Source of the DNA: Candidatus Pacearchaeota archaeon
GTDB lineage: Archaea > Nanoarchaeota > Nanoarchaeia > Pacearchaeales > GW2011-AR1
Direction: 5' to 3'
Length of the DNA: 30,796 bases
Assembly: GCA_002690445.1 (NCBI GenBank)
Contig: NZER01000032.1
Coordinates: forward strand, 14,777-45,572
The position numbers and the translations under genes are program-made. The notes under the pieces are model-generated. The model did no database searches, was not told where the DNA came from, and saw nothing but the letters and a program-made list of their open reading frames with translations. Shown one piece after another: positions 1-7,935 of the stretch (positions within the stretch are counted from its first letter, which is position 1; the number at the start of each line of letters is the position of its first letter).

Positions 1-914
1 AACCCGCGCACGATTCCCTGAGAAGCGCCCTGCTCGAAGATGGTTTGTAGACCGGCAAGGACTTCACCCGTCGCACCAATTTCTAGCTCTGAGACTTGAC
101 GGACACCTTGAATGAGTTGAGTGAAAGCACGCGAATTGGCAAAGATATCCCCTAACTCCTTACGTGGCTCTTTGAACCTCCCCATGAGCCCGTAAAGACC
201 CGCTAACTGCGTAGGATCGACTCCAATAGCCCGAGCTACTCGAAACGACTCACCGGCGTCCTCTCGCAGCTCTCGCGTAGCCCCGCCCGCCGTAACAAAC
301 GCCCGCGCAAACTTTTCGCCCTCTTCATACCGGTACCCCCACCGAGCGGTCACATCAGAAAGCGTCGCAAAGGTCGCCTCCATGCCTACCCGAGCTTTGT
401 CCGACCCGTCTGCAAACTCCCCTAAAAGGGCGGTCGCTTGAGACAATCCCGGCACCAGCTTTTCCCACTGTTCGGAGAACTTGTTGCCCGCCGCTACGAT
501 GGCCGCACCAGCCGCAGTTATCCACCCCACAATCGGTATACGGTTAAGGAGACCCCCGAGTCCCGATCCGATGTTCCCTATTAAATCTAGCACGCCGGGA
601 ACAGCCTCAACAGGATCGCCGCGCCGAGCCACCTGATTCACCAGACCACCCATTTGCTGAATCGCCGCGACATTTCGTAATCGAGCAACTCCGCCCACCT
701 GATCCGACGGACGCCCACGTCCTAGACTCTGAGCGTCCTGCATCCGCTGAACGGACTCCGCAAACTGTTTGTATTGTTCGGTAAGATCCCCGAGGTCAAG
801 GGCTCGACGCATCTCCTCGCCACTACGGGATACCTCCCGAAGAGCCTCTGCCGTTTGACCTGCTACGGGAGGTGCATCAGAGATGAGTCGGAGGTTAAGG
901 CCAACGTCAGGCAC
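1..914 (-). CDS. Tail tape measure protein, N-terminal part (cut by the window edge)
   Basis: About 304 residues are visible before the left edge; the C-terminus is outside. The likely start is the GTG at 914-912 (MPDVGLNLRLISDAPP...), which overlaps the stop of the preceding chaperone frame by 8 bases and has AGGA 8 bases upstream. The N-terminus is a typical tape-measure opening followed by helical, Ala/Gln/Glu-rich sequence and a hydrophobic stretch around residues 105-135 (IPIVGWITAAGAAIVAAG). Position directly after the frameshifted chaperones is diagnostic for the protein that sets tail length and is ejected with the DNA. Bases 662-697 are an exact copy of 3856-3891 and are read here as GVARLRNVAA. 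The first GCTAGAA word (78-87) encodes Leu-Glu-Ile. The assignment rests on context and composition. Confidence 0.85.
   Translation of the reverse strand, partial: MPDVGLNLRLISDAPPVAGQTAEALREVSRSGEEMRRALDLGDLTEQYKQFAESVQRMQDAQSLGRGRPSDQVGGVARLRNVAAIQQMGGLVNQVARRGDPVEAVPGVLDLIGNIGSGLGGLLNRIPIVGWITAAGAAIVAAGNKFSEQWEKLVPGLSQATALLGEFADGSDKARVGMEATFATLSDVTARWGYRYEEGEKFARAFVTAGGATRELREDAGESFRVARAIGVDPTQLAGLYGLMGRFKEPRKELGDIFANSRAFTQLIQGVRQVSELEIGATGEVLAGLQTIFEQGASQGIVRG
662..697 (-). repeat. 36-bp direct repeat, copy 1 (in tape measure gene)
   Basis: This is identical base for base to 3856-3891. Here the coding strand is read as GVARLRNVAA. Confidence 0.92.
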
Positions 915-1260
915 TCTGGATATCCTGCTTTATTTGCTGGATCTCTTCATCAGAGTACCCCATTTTTTCTAGCTCGTCTTCAGGCGGACTTTTCATCTCG
1001 GCAACCCGGTTTTTCCGGTACGACTCCCGCAGCTCTTCTGGGGACGGAACTGCTAAATACGCCAAAAATAGGGATTCGATTTGATCGTCCCTAAGTTCCT
1101 GATACCTCTGATCCGTGGGCAATACCCGAAAATGCGTCATCACCCACAGCCGCATCCTCACTTCCGGCGACGCCTCCCCCCACACCGTTGTCGTGTTTTC
1201 CGGTAGAAAGTGCTTGTTGTGTGTCGCTATAAAGCCGAACGTACCTCCGGTAAAGATCAC
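907..1260 (-). CDS. Tail assembly chaperone, frameshift extension (gpT-like)
   Basis: This open frame lies one base out of phase with the preceding chaperone and overlaps its 3' part. The nominal start (GTG at 1260) is inside the upstream gene and has no Shine-Dalgarno. The natural reading is an extension joined to the upstream frame at the run of six G (1176-1181 on the complement). After that point the protein reads GEASPEVRMRLWVMTHFRVL and then an acidic helical region ending in EEIQQIKQDIQSA, about 89 residues. In lambda, Mu and relatives the longer GT-type chaperone is made this way and helps load the tape measure for tube assembly. The fusion would be roughly 215 residues. The next gene downstream is the tape measure, as expected. 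Whether the slip is -2 (as in Mu) or +1 cannot be told from sequence. Confidence 0.75.
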   Translation of the reverse strand: MIFTGGTFGFIATHNKHFLPENTTTVWGEASPEVRMRLWVMTHFRVLPTDQRYQELRDDQIESLFLAYLAVPSPEELRESYRKNRVAEMKSPPEDELEKMGYSDEEIQQIKQDIQSA

Positions 1261-1561
1261 CCACTAGAGCGTTGTCTGGGCAATCTTCGGAGGATTCTAA
1301 GTTGCTCCACCACTCCGGGGAGTCAACTATTACTTCGTCCAGGGTAGCATACACACGAAAGCTGCGGACAGTATCTTCAGGAAATGATGCGGCAGGCGAC
1401 CCTGCCATCATCTGGGCCACCCGCACCTCGATTTGTCGGAGCGCGGCCGGAGACGGGAACTCAATTTCAAAGCTCCCCCGGCGCGTCTTGACGGTCTTGG
1501 TTATCCGCTTCCCCTCCAAGAGCTGACGAAGCGGATCTACCTTCTTAGTTTTTCTAGCCAT
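1091..1561 (-). CDS. Tail assembly chaperone, short form (gpG-like)
   Basis: 156 residues starting MARKTKKVDPLRQLLEGKRI. The start is well supported by GGAGG six bases before the ATG. The N-terminal 120 residues (LEGKRITKTV..., RRGSFEIEFPSPAALRQIEV) resemble the small soluble chaperones between tail tube and tape measure in contractile phages. The last 30 or so residues are Gly/Ala/Ser-rich and low in complexity (GVGGGVAGSEDAAVGD), which suggests they are only the default readthrough of the zero frame past the slip site. Neighbours are the tail tube gene (upstream) and the frameshift extension (downstream). A GCTAGAAAAA word overlaps the second to fourth codons (Ala-Arg-Lys). The role is inferred from position, size and the overlap architecture. 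Confidence 0.8.
   Translation of the reverse strand: MARKTKKVDPLRQLLEGKRITKTVKTRRGSFEIEFPSPAALRQIEVRVAQMMAGSPAASFPEDTVRSFRVYATLDEVIVDSPEWWSNLESSEDCPDNALVGDLYRRYVRLYSDTQQALSTGKHDNGVGGGVAGSEDAAVGDDAFSGIAHGSEVSGT
1176..1181 (-). promoter_or_regulatory. Candidate programmed frameshift site (G6 run)
   Basis: The coding strand reads GGT GTG GGG GGA GGC in the short-chaperone frame. The extension frame is open through this run to 907, and the shift needed is -2 or +1. Mu uses a -2 shift at a G-rich slippery site in the same gene pair, which makes this run of six G the best candidate. Confidence 0.65.
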
Positions 1562-1585
1562 GTTTCCCCTCCAAAAAGTATAAAA

Positions 1586-2077
1586 CTATGCGGCTGGAGT
1601 TGTCGGTGGAATATCCCGATCCCTCTTCAACGCCATCAACCCAATGTTCGCCGTTACGTAAGCGTTTGGATTGACGCGCACCCCATTCCGCGAAACGACT
1701 ACTTCTGTAAAAGAAGCGATAACCGTTATATTTGACGACGCCCGATTCCGAAACCGCAACGATGGAAACACCGTCGTCCGGCCATCAACACCAACCGTGT
1801 CTCGATGAGGTATCAAATCTAAGAATGTTATCTGCCCCCCATCAGGAAACAGTGCCGTTGTTCGATCTGGAACAAATAAGTCTATCGTCATCGTACACTG
1901 GTACCCCTGCGAGTCCAACGAGATCGGACCCAAGTGATTCAGGACATCCGCCTGCTGCACCCGCCAATCCTCATCATAGGACACCCCCTGCGCGAGCCCC
2001 AACTGTTTGAGACCTCCATCCGGAAGCACCGTCTCAACCAGCACCCACGCACCACCCGCGATTAGCTTCTCTGCCAT
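1586..2077 (-). CDS. Tail tube protein
   Basis: 163 residues (MAEKLIAGGAWVLVETVLPD...). The ATG has GGAGGA upstream with the GCTAGAAAA word forming the spacer, so the start is firm. It lies directly between the sheath and the tail chaperones, the usual place of the tube subunit in contractile phages, and has the expected size. The sequence is beta-rich with few charged helices (QCTMTIDLFVPDR, SSNITVIASFTEVVVSRNG), fitting the beta-sandwich tube fold whose hexamers stack to form the DNA channel. The C-terminal KRDRDIPPTTPAA looks disordered. I identify it by order, length and composition, not by a catalytic motif. Confidence 0.75.
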   Translation of the reverse strand: MAEKLIAGGAWVLVETVLPDGGLKQLGLAQGVSYDEDWRVQQADVLNHLGPISLDSQGYQCTMTIDLFVPDRTTALFPDGGQITFLDLIPHRDTVGVDGRTTVFPSLRFRNRASSNITVIASFTEVVVSRNGVRVNPNAYVTANIGLMALKRDRDIPPTTPAA

Positions 2078-2091
2078 TTTTCTAGCTCCTC

Positions 2092-3831
2092 CTAGCTCGT
2101 CGGCAACGTTGCAAACACATGCAGATGCGAAGTGACGAAAATGAAGTTAGTCGGAGGAGTCAGGTAGGCGTTGTACTCCACCTTAATCAAATCCCCCGTC
2201 ACCGTCTTCTGATACCCCCAATAGGGAGCCACCCCTTCATCTGCTGAAAACACGCTCAGATCGTTATACTGTGAGAGCTTCGACTGAACGATTGCATCCA
2301 CCCGACCCAAGATACCGTTGTTCATCGCATGACCGATAAACGCCTCTTCCAGCTCCGTCCGAAGATCCCGAGAAATAAACAGCGCCATCCTCATCATGGA
2401 GAACTCAACCTGCTGCAACTCCGATCCCTGATACGTCGTCACCGTCCGGCCAACCACGTACCGACCATTCTGCGTGCGAATACCAGGACACACACCCGCT
2501 TTGATGCAGGTCTCCGCATCCGCAATCGAGAGCAACGACTCCCAATTCAACACGTTGACCGTCTTGTTAGTCGCCGGTTCCGGCAGCGCCAACGCAACCT
2601 GAAATCCCAGCAGCTTTGCCGCAAAGTACGCCGGACTCCACGTCTTCGACACCGACAAATCGTCAAAGTCGTAATGCTTGAATCCTGGATAGGCGAGCAT
2701 ACCGTCGTCTGAGGTAAGATTTTGCGCTCGCGTAACCGCCTGAGCCACCGTCTCACCCGCAGCACCCCCGAGGATGAATTGCCGCTCCGACTTCCCGGTC
2801 ACGGCGTTCATCGCCTCCACATGGGTTTTTATCAGCGCGTGAATCGCCGCGTCTTCGGAAGACGACCCGATAAACTGCACGTCCTCAACTTCTAGCGCCG
2901 TCAGCGAAACCCCCCACTCCGTTGAAGTGTAGGCACCGTCAACCGCACCCGAAAGATAGGTGTACGTAGCAACGTTGTCCGGAATAGCGCGAGTAGTCAC
3001 ACTCGCATGAATCACCGCGTCCATCCAAGCCGAATCATTTATCCCGTCTATGATCGCCTGGACCGTCGACTGCAACGTATAAGCCGAGGTCTTGATATCC
3101 TGAGTCGTAACCGAATCCACCTGGGAAGACGGGTCGGTGCCCTTCGCCCCGCTTCCCGTCACCAACGTACAAGTATAGTCTGCTATGTCGTTGATGTAAT
3201 TGACCATATCGTCAATCGTCGGAAACGCCGCGTAGGTCAACGTCAAATCCTGCCCACCAGGACCACCCGTCACCGCCGTCACAAGCTGCGTCAGATTCGT
3301 AGTCATCGTCGCAGCCGAGCCCGCACCCGTATACTGAATCTGGAGCGACCCCTTGTAGAGATCGTCGAATATTTCTAGCGGCTGACTCTGAAACGCAATC
3401 GTCACCTTCTTACCGCTAACGGTACCCGCCTCCAGCTTGTACTTGACCTGATTGGTGTGCAAGCCGTAATCCGCCGAGGTCAACGTGATAATGTTGTTTG
3501 CGCTTTCCAGCAGGATATCCGTTGCCTGAGTACCCGGATTGACTCGGAACGCCCCTATCGACTGAGGGACTAAACCCCCACCCGGTGTGAAAGCGTGCAT
3601 CACCGCATCCAGTAACGGCCCATCGCGCAACGTCTCTTGCGCTTCTGCGGCAGACCCAAAAAAGTACAAGAAATTGGGTTTACCCCCTCGGGAGTCCCCC
3701 GCAATCACCGCTCGATTCGTCGAGACCGATCCGCCGGAGCCTCGAACGAAGTCCAACCTACTGTAAGCACCCGGCAGCCAGTGCTGGCTCGCCTGCGCCC
3801 CACTCTGAAACAGTGCACCTTTGACACCCAT
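2092..3831 (-). CDS. Tail sheath protein
   Basis: 579 residues beginning MGVKGALFQSGAQASQHWLP. The start is set by GGGAGG followed by CTAGAAAAAC and ATG. The C-terminal half has the features of contractile-tail sheaths: SSSEDAAIHALIKTHVEAMN followed by an RQFILGG segment, an Ala-rich helix (SPAYFAAKLLGFQVALALPE) and a closing strand region, IKVEYNAYLTPPTNFIFVTS, which in sheaths forms the intersubunit beta handshake. The middle (residues 130-260) is Thr/Ser/Gly-rich and probably a surface insertion domain, making it longer than a minimal sheath of about 380-480 residues. It sits immediately upstream of the tube gene. Sheath subunits contract around the tube to drive it through the host envelope. 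Confidence 0.85.
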   Translation of the reverse strand: MGVKGALFQSGAQASQHWLPGAYSRLDFVRGSGGSVSTNRAVIAGDSRGGKPNFLYFFGSAAEAQETLRDGPLLDAVMHAFTPGGGLVPQSIGAFRVNPGTQATDILLESANNIITLTSADYGLHTNQVKYKLEAGTVSGKKVTIAFQSQPLEIFDDLYKGSLQIQYTGAGSAATMTTNLTQLVTAVTGGPGGQDLTLTYAAFPTIDDMVNYINDIADYTCTLVTGSGAKGTDPSSQVDSVTTQDIKTSAYTLQSTVQAIIDGINDSAWMDAVIHASVTTRAIPDNVATYTYLSGAVDGAYTSTEWGVSLTALEVEDVQFIGSSSEDAAIHALIKTHVEAMNAVTGKSERQFILGGAAGETVAQAVTRAQNLTSDDGMLAYPGFKHYDFDDLSVSKTWSPAYFAAKLLGFQVALALPEPATNKTVNVLNWESLLSIADAETCIKAGVCPGIRTQNGRYVVGRTVTTYQGSELQQVEFSMMRMALFISRDLRTELEEAFIGHAMNNGILGRVDAIVQSKLSQYNDLSVFSADEGVAPYWGYQKTVTGDLIKVEYNAYLTPPTNFIFVTSHLHVFATLPTS

Positions 3832-3846
3832 GTTTTTCTAGCCTCC

Positions 3847-4032
3847 CTAACTCACTCGCCGCGACATTTCGTAATCGAGCAACTCCGCCCATTCGCGATC
3901 CGTATGCTGCGCGGTCCCGTACCGCACCTTCATAATCGCTACTTGCCCCGGCGATAGTGTCTCGTTTATCACCCACTTTGCCAGATGGATTTTTGGCTCT
4001 GCGGGTTCAGTTACTCTGCTTGACTTTGCCAT
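3847..4032 (-). CDS. Small protein of unknown function between connector and sheath genes
   Basis: 61 residues from ATG at 4032-4030 (MAKSSRVTEPAEPKIHLAKW...) to the stop at 3847. A longer in-frame start at 4140 would overlap the preceding gene by about 100 bases and begin with unconvincing sequence, so I prefer the internal ATG. Only a weak Shine-Dalgarno (GTAGG) is visible. The product is charged, without membrane segments. Its last residues (WAELLDYEMSRR) are encoded by the 36-base duplication shared exactly with the tape measure gene, but in another reading frame. No family is recognised. Confidence 0.55.
   Translation of the reverse strand: MAKSSRVTEPAEPKIHLAKWVINETLSPGQVAIMKVRYGTAQHTDREWAELLDYEMSRRVS
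3856..3891 (-). repeat. 36-bp direct repeat, copy 2 (in small gene upstream)
   Basis: Exact copy of 662-697, same orientation. Here the coding strand is read in another frame as AELLDYEMSRR at the end of the 61-residue protein. Confidence 0.92.
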
Positions 4033-4043
4033 TATGATCGTAC

Positions 4044-4778
4044 CTACGTTGTTATATCCACAATCGAGTGAGTGATTGTACCACCCACAGCCACGGAAGT
4101 ATCCAATACGTATTGCCGTGACGAATAGTCGATGTCGCACCTCAGCACCGCACCGTGGAGCGCTTGACCAAAATCGTAGTTGTAAATCCCACTCTTCTGA
4201 CCGTTCACCGACCCCTCTTGGATCATAATTCCCTCTGCTTCGTGTAGCTTCTCAAATTGAGCGCTCCCTGTCAAGAACAGAGCCATCAGATCGAATATGC
4301 GGCCCCGTACCTCGGGATTCTGCGACCATATCTCAAACACGAAATTAGACCGTCGGGAGGTCTCCATTCCATCAGTCGCCAAGATCGAACCGCTCGAACT
4401 CGCCGCGATCAATTCTTCTAGCGCCAGCAGATCCTCATCCGTAACCAGATAGTGTGTATTCCGCTTCGCCTTGATATCGGCAATCTCACTAGCGGTGATC
4501 GCGACCTCCTCCACCCGGTTGCTCAACGAGGCGAGCGCCGTATTGAGTGTGTCCGTCTCGACCGCTCCCGTAACAGACGGGAAGTACTGAGCCGTCTCGA
4601 TCTGCGTCCCCTGCTCCTGCTCCATCAACCGCGCAAACGGATGAGTCCCCGAAATCGTCAGATTTCCAAAATGCTCGAACAGCGTTGCAAACTTCACCTC
4701 CTCAAAAAAGTAGGTGCGCAGCGCCGCGTATACTATCGTCTCAACGTCTGGAGTGACTGTGATGAAGTACTTAGCCAT
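4044..4778 (-). CDS. Neck or tail-terminator-like structural protein (unassigned)
   Basis: 244 residues starting MAKYFITVTPDVETIVYAAL; the ATG follows the previous stop directly (TAAATG). It lies between the HK97 gp10-like gene and the sheath gene, where contractile phages encode neck and tail-terminator proteins. The N-terminus is helical (RTYFFEEVKFATLFEHFGNL) and the C-terminal 90 residues look beta-rich (QALHGAVLRCDIDYSSRQYV, DTSVAVGGTITHSIVDITT). No catalytic motif is seen. A role in closing the tail or joining it to the head is inferred only from gene order. Confidence 0.5.
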   Translation of the reverse strand: MAKYFITVTPDVETIVYAALRTYFFEEVKFATLFEHFGNLTISGTHPFARLMEQEQGTQIETAQYFPSVTGAVETDTLNTALASLSNRVEEVAITASEIADIKAKRNTHYLVTDEDLLALEELIAASSSGSILATDGMETSRRSNFVFEIWSQNPEVRGRIFDLMALFLTGSAQFEKLHEAEGIMIQEGSVNGQKSGIYNYDFGQALHGAVLRCDIDYSSRQYVLDTSVAVGGTITHSIVDITT

Positions 4779-5591
4779 TTACGACACCCCGAGATCCTTC
4801 ATCAGACCGTCGGTGATCATCTCCTCAACGATAGGCTGAGTATTTCTAGCTACACTCTCAACAATCCGCATCCCCGGCTGGGCCGGTCGCACCCACTTGT
4901 GCGCCGGAGATCGTTCGGAGATTATACGGAATGTGACGTAGGAGGTGCGGGCCTGCGCCGCCGTGGTATTCTCCATCGCAACGAGCCCTTGCAGATTCTC
5001 CTCCCCCGGCAGGGTAGACTTGAACCGCGACCCCCACTGGTACGTATGCCGAGGAACCAACTCCCCCGAGTAGTTTGGTTCTACGACTCTACCGTCGAGT
5101 ACCTTGGAAACCTGAAAGCGGTCATTCCGAATCCCCGCCCGAATCTGAGCGTATACCTGATCCGGCATGATGTTCGCTTTCACACCCCCTGGGACATTCC
5201 ACCGAAACGGCACGATAAGATACCCATGACCCGCTTTCGCCCGCCGACTCTTCGGCCCCTTCGTATGGGTTTGCTTCATATCGATTTCAGCCGACCCATC
5301 CTCGATTGCTCCCGCATAGGGAGAATCAGAGTACACGAGGTGATCGAACGGACCCCGCACTTGGTGCTTGATACTTCTAGCATACGCCCCGGTCGCGTGC
5401 TTGATCTTAAAAGGTGAGCCCGCAATCGGTGCGCCCAACGCATAGCTCTTCCAGGTGCCCATTATCACCGTCTTTGAGGCGGCATTAAACGCCTGCACCG
5501 TCGCGGGGAGCTGGTTGTGGCCCACGGCCTCCAAAGAGGTGACTAACGACCCCAGACGTTCGTTGGTGGTAGAAACCTCCATCCGGATCAA
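4779..5591 (-). CDS. HK97 gp10-like head-tail joining (neck) protein
   Basis: 270 residues. I favour the TTG at 5591-5589 because GGAGG lies ten bases upstream. The ATG three codons later (MEVSTTNERL) is an alternative at a poor distance. The TTG overlaps the preceding TGA (TATTGA). The stretch FKIKHATGAYARSIKHQV followed by VYSDSPYAGAIEDGS resembles the pattern of HK97 gp10-type neck proteins, where a small fold with a Tyr-Ala...Glu-x-Gly signature interacts with the connector. The protein is about twice the usual length, with an extra C-terminal half (residues 150-270) of unknown role. Neighbours on both sides are connector-region genes. Confidence 0.6.
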   Translation of the reverse strand: MIRMEVSTTNERLGSLVTSLEAVGHNQLPATVQAFNAASKTVIMGTWKSYALGAPIAGSPFKIKHATGAYARSIKHQVRGPFDHLVYSDSPYAGAIEDGSAEIDMKQTHTKGPKSRRAKAGHGYLIVPFRWNVPGGVKANIMPDQVYAQIRAGIRNDRFQVSKVLDGRVVEPNYSGELVPRHTYQWGSRFKSTLPGEENLQGLVAMENTTAAQARTSYVTFRIISERSPAHKWVRPAQPGMRIVESVARNTQPIVEEMITDGLMKDLGVS

Positions 5592-6712
5592 TAGACCGCC
5601 CCCTCCAACGACTGCAAAGACTCCGTTGTTCGAGGTTGCTTCGCCTTGCGGTTGAACATATCGAACCGTCGGAGCATGAGCTTCTTGGGAAAGATCTTGT
5701 TCTCGGCATAGCGGAGATTCGGTAATTCTTCTAGCACCATGAAGCTGGGACGGAACGTCAGCGCCACGCTAAATCTCCCATCCGGCTTCTGCGACCCCCA
5801 CAGAATCTCATTATTCCGCGTCAGAGTAGAGCCCGTAACCTCACCGTGGGTATCCTGCACCCGCAGAACCCGCGCAACGTGGAAGTACGGTAGTTGGTGG
5901 TAGTCCAGCCCATTCGCGATCCCCACCAGGGTAGTTTTACTCTCCGCCTGGAGGAGCGTGATGATATCACCCCCACCCAGGTGATACGTACCCGGCACCG
6001 TCAGTTGAGCGGAGATATCCTCCGGCAGTGTCGGATTGGCTTCCCGCAACCGAGCATCGATCCCCGACAACAGAAACTTGTGTGCCTTGGTGTAAGTGCC
6101 GGTCGCCGTCAGCGTATCCCCCGTAGCCGGTGGATCGTCGGTTAGGACGAGGTTTTCCCAAAAGCTGATCACGCGGAGATCCTTCGACTGTGTTACATTC
6201 CGCAGCGTCGTAACCGAGATCAACTCCCCCTTGAACTGCCCCTCTGCGGTTTTCTCATCGAGGTTTACCCGCACCAACCCGCGCCCCTCCCAGGTCGCGG
6301 TATTCGCGGTAAAGGCGACCGTCAAGTCCGCCTCGTAGTCGACCCGTACCTTCCGGCCTTTTTCTAGCGCCGAGGTGACGGTAATAGTCGACCCGGTAAA
6401 CCCAGAATAGGACACCTCCTCGGTGCCCTTCTTGATCGAAACCCGGTAGATCTGTTTGATAGGACTCTTGGTGGTCAGCGTGGTCGAACCGTCGCTGAAC
6501 CGATACTCCACCTGCCGCGCATCCGTTGCAGGGTAGAAGATCAACCCCTTCCCCCGGCAAATCATGCACCGTGGATCGATCCGCCCATTATCGTCAAGGC
6601 ACGAACACGGTACCATGTGGTGGAGGAGCACAGATTGCCCATGAGCGGCCAACGCCGACTCAAAACTGGCAGGGTCAAACTCAACTTTGATGTTTCTTCC
6701 AGCTCGCGGCAC
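5588..6712 (-). CDS. Connector-region structural protein with a zinc-ribbon-like cysteine cluster
   Basis: 374 residues from a GTG immediately after the preceding TAG (TAGGTG). Residues 36-56 contain a four-cysteine cluster, CSCLDDNGRIDPRCMICRGKG-like (Cys36, Cys38, Cys49, Cys52), which looks like a structural zinc site. The rest is beta-rich with repeated Thr/Val strands (TITVTSALEKGRKVRVDYEA, GDTLTATGTYTKAH) and a basic C-terminus (FPKKLMLRRFDMFNRKAK). It lies between the adaptor-like gene and the gp10-like gene, so it is probably part of the neck. The family is not one I can name with certainty. Confidence 0.55.
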   Translation of the reverse strand: MPRAGRNIKVEFDPASFESALAAHGQSVLLHHMVPCSCLDDNGRIDPRCMICRGKGLIFYPATDARQVEYRFSDGSTTLTTKSPIKQIYRVSIKKGTEEVSYSGFTGSTITVTSALEKGRKVRVDYEADLTVAFTANTATWEGRGLVRVNLDEKTAEGQFKGELISVTTLRNVTQSKDLRVISFWENLVLTDDPPATGDTLTATGTYTKAHKFLLSGIDARLREANPTLPEDISAQLTVPGTYHLGGGDIITLLQAESKTTLVGIANGLDYHQLPYFHVARVLRVQDTHGEVTGSTLTRNNEILWGSQKPDGRFSVALTFRPSFMVLEELPNLRYAENKIFPKKLMLRRFDMFNRKAKQPRTTESLQSLEGAVY

Positions 6713-7579
6713 CTACGCCCCCACAAACTCCAACGGAATCGCACCAAACTTGTTTCTGTTCCGCTCCAACCAATCCTTGATGTCCTCGGTGTACTGTTTA
6801 ATTCTAGCACCGAAGTACGCCGAGGTCGCGGACTGGGTTGAGCTGAATGACTCACTCAGCCCGTCCAGGGATACCGAACTCGACGAGAATCCGGCCAGAA
6901 GTCCGTCACCGATACTCGCCAAGCACTTGATCGCCGCGTATTTACCGACCACTTCGCGAAGGTCGTCGTCGACAAACTCAGAGGTCTCGTATCCCGTCGT
7001 GTAGTCCCACTCCATACCCTGAGTGAACCGCGCCCCCAAGATCCGCCACGGCATAATCCCCACCGAGAACGGCCCGTAGGCAATTCCCCCGGTAGGGAAC
7101 AAGTTGACCTGCCCCGTATGCTTTTGCAGGCGCACCCAATTCTGCCCGAGAAGATCTATCACCTCGGTTTTCACCTGGGAGTACAGTTTCGCCCGCTCCA
7201 CAGAGATAATAGGCATGTGCCGGAGCTGCACGAATCCGAAATTGCTCCACAGCTCCGGTTGAAAGGGATACGGATCTTCCCGGTCGGTGTAATCCACCCC
7301 GGTCGTCCACTCTTTAGATCGAATAAGTGTGGCAACGGGATTCGTTTTATACACCCGCCGCCGAATGTCGATGGTTAGAAACTTCTCGAAGTCCGCGACC
7401 GCGCTGCGGACAAAAAATCGGAACTGCTCGTCACTCCACGGCGTTTCTTCTAGATCGTTCGCGGTGAGATCAACCCCGTAGAGGTAGGTGTATCGCATGT
7501 CATCGGGGGACAGGACTTCACCCCACCCCCCTTCCGGTACCGGCTGATTCCCGAACGTCCAGCCGACCTTATCAGCCAT
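6713..7579 (-). CDS. Head-tail connector (adaptor-like) protein
   Basis: 288 residues starting MADKVGWTFGNQPVPEGGWG. The segment SDEQFRFFVRSAVADFEKFL followed by TIDIRRRVY resembles helical adaptor proteins (SPP1 gp15 / HK97 gp6 class) that bind below the portal. A central beta-rich segment (FVQLRHMPIISVERAKLY) and C-terminal helices (DDLREVVGKYAAIKCLASIG; YTEDIKDWLERNRNKF) follow. It is larger than minimal adaptors (about 100 residues). The gene comes after the capsid and decoration genes, the normal place for the first head-completion protein. The Ser-rich stretch LLAGFSSSSVSLDGLSESFS is probably a flexible loop. Confidence 0.6.
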   Translation of the reverse strand: MADKVGWTFGNQPVPEGGWGEVLSPDDMRYTYLYGVDLTANDLEETPWSDEQFRFFVRSAVADFEKFLTIDIRRRVYKTNPVATLIRSKEWTTGVDYTDREDPYPFQPELWSNFGFVQLRHMPIISVERAKLYSQVKTEVIDLLGQNWVRLQKHTGQVNLFPTGGIAYGPFSVGIMPWRILGARFTQGMEWDYTTGYETSEFVDDDLREVVGKYAAIKCLASIGDGLLAGFSSSSVSLDGLSESFSSTQSATSAYFGARIKQYTEDIKDWLERNRNKFGAIPLEFVGA

Positions 7580-7580
7580 C

Positions 7581-7922
7581 CTATACAGTCCATATCGTCA
7601 CGGTGACATTCCCGCCCGTCGTATCTGTCGTGGACAGCGTAAGAGATGTTAGCGCCGTAAGGTGCGTGAACATCAGAGAGTCCACTAGGACGGCCTGCCC
7701 GTTAATCGTTGCAGAGATACCATCGGTCACTGCCGACGTAATCAACAGTGCGGCTACGTCGGCAGCGGCGGCGATCTCCGAGAAGGTGAAGCTGATCGTT
7801 CCATCCGTATCAATCAGATGAACCGTCAGCTCCTTTTTCTCCGTATAGGTGATCGCCTTTTCGATGGACCGTTTCGTCGCATCCGAGTCGTTTAGTGTGA
7901 GCTTCGCGTTAAGCGTCCCCAC
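7581..7922 (-). CDS. Small virion protein of unknown function
   Basis: 113 residues starting at GTG 7922 (MGTLNAKLTLNDSDATKRSI). The start is supported by TAGGAG followed by CTAGAAAAAC. The product is rich in Thr, Ala and Val with alternating beta pattern (AKLTLNDSD, TISFTFSEIAAAADVAALLI, LTSLTLSTTDTTGGNVTVTI). This composition is common in small capsid-decoration or head-associated proteins, and the location between the decoration-like gene and the adaptor gene fits a minor structural component. No specific family is recognised. Confidence 0.5.
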   Translation of the reverse strand: MGTLNAKLTLNDSDATKRSIEKAITYTEKKELTVHLIDTDGTISFTFSEIAAAADVAALLITSAVTDGISATINGQAVLVDSLMFTHLTALTSLTLSTTDTTGGNVTVTIWTV

Positions 7923-7935
7923 GTTTTTCTAGCTC

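Noticed and set aside
3847..4140. A longer start for the 61-residue gene (97 codons)
   Set aside because: It would overlap the preceding gene by about 100 bases, and the added sequence (Cys/Gly/Tyr/Asn-rich) looks non-coding.
4452..5417. Long open frames on the plus strand, such as this one of 321 codons and several of more than 150 codons
   Set aside because: They lie exactly opposite well-supported minus-strand genes, are rich in Arg/His/Pro/Leu, and lack ribosome-binding sites; they are shadow frames.
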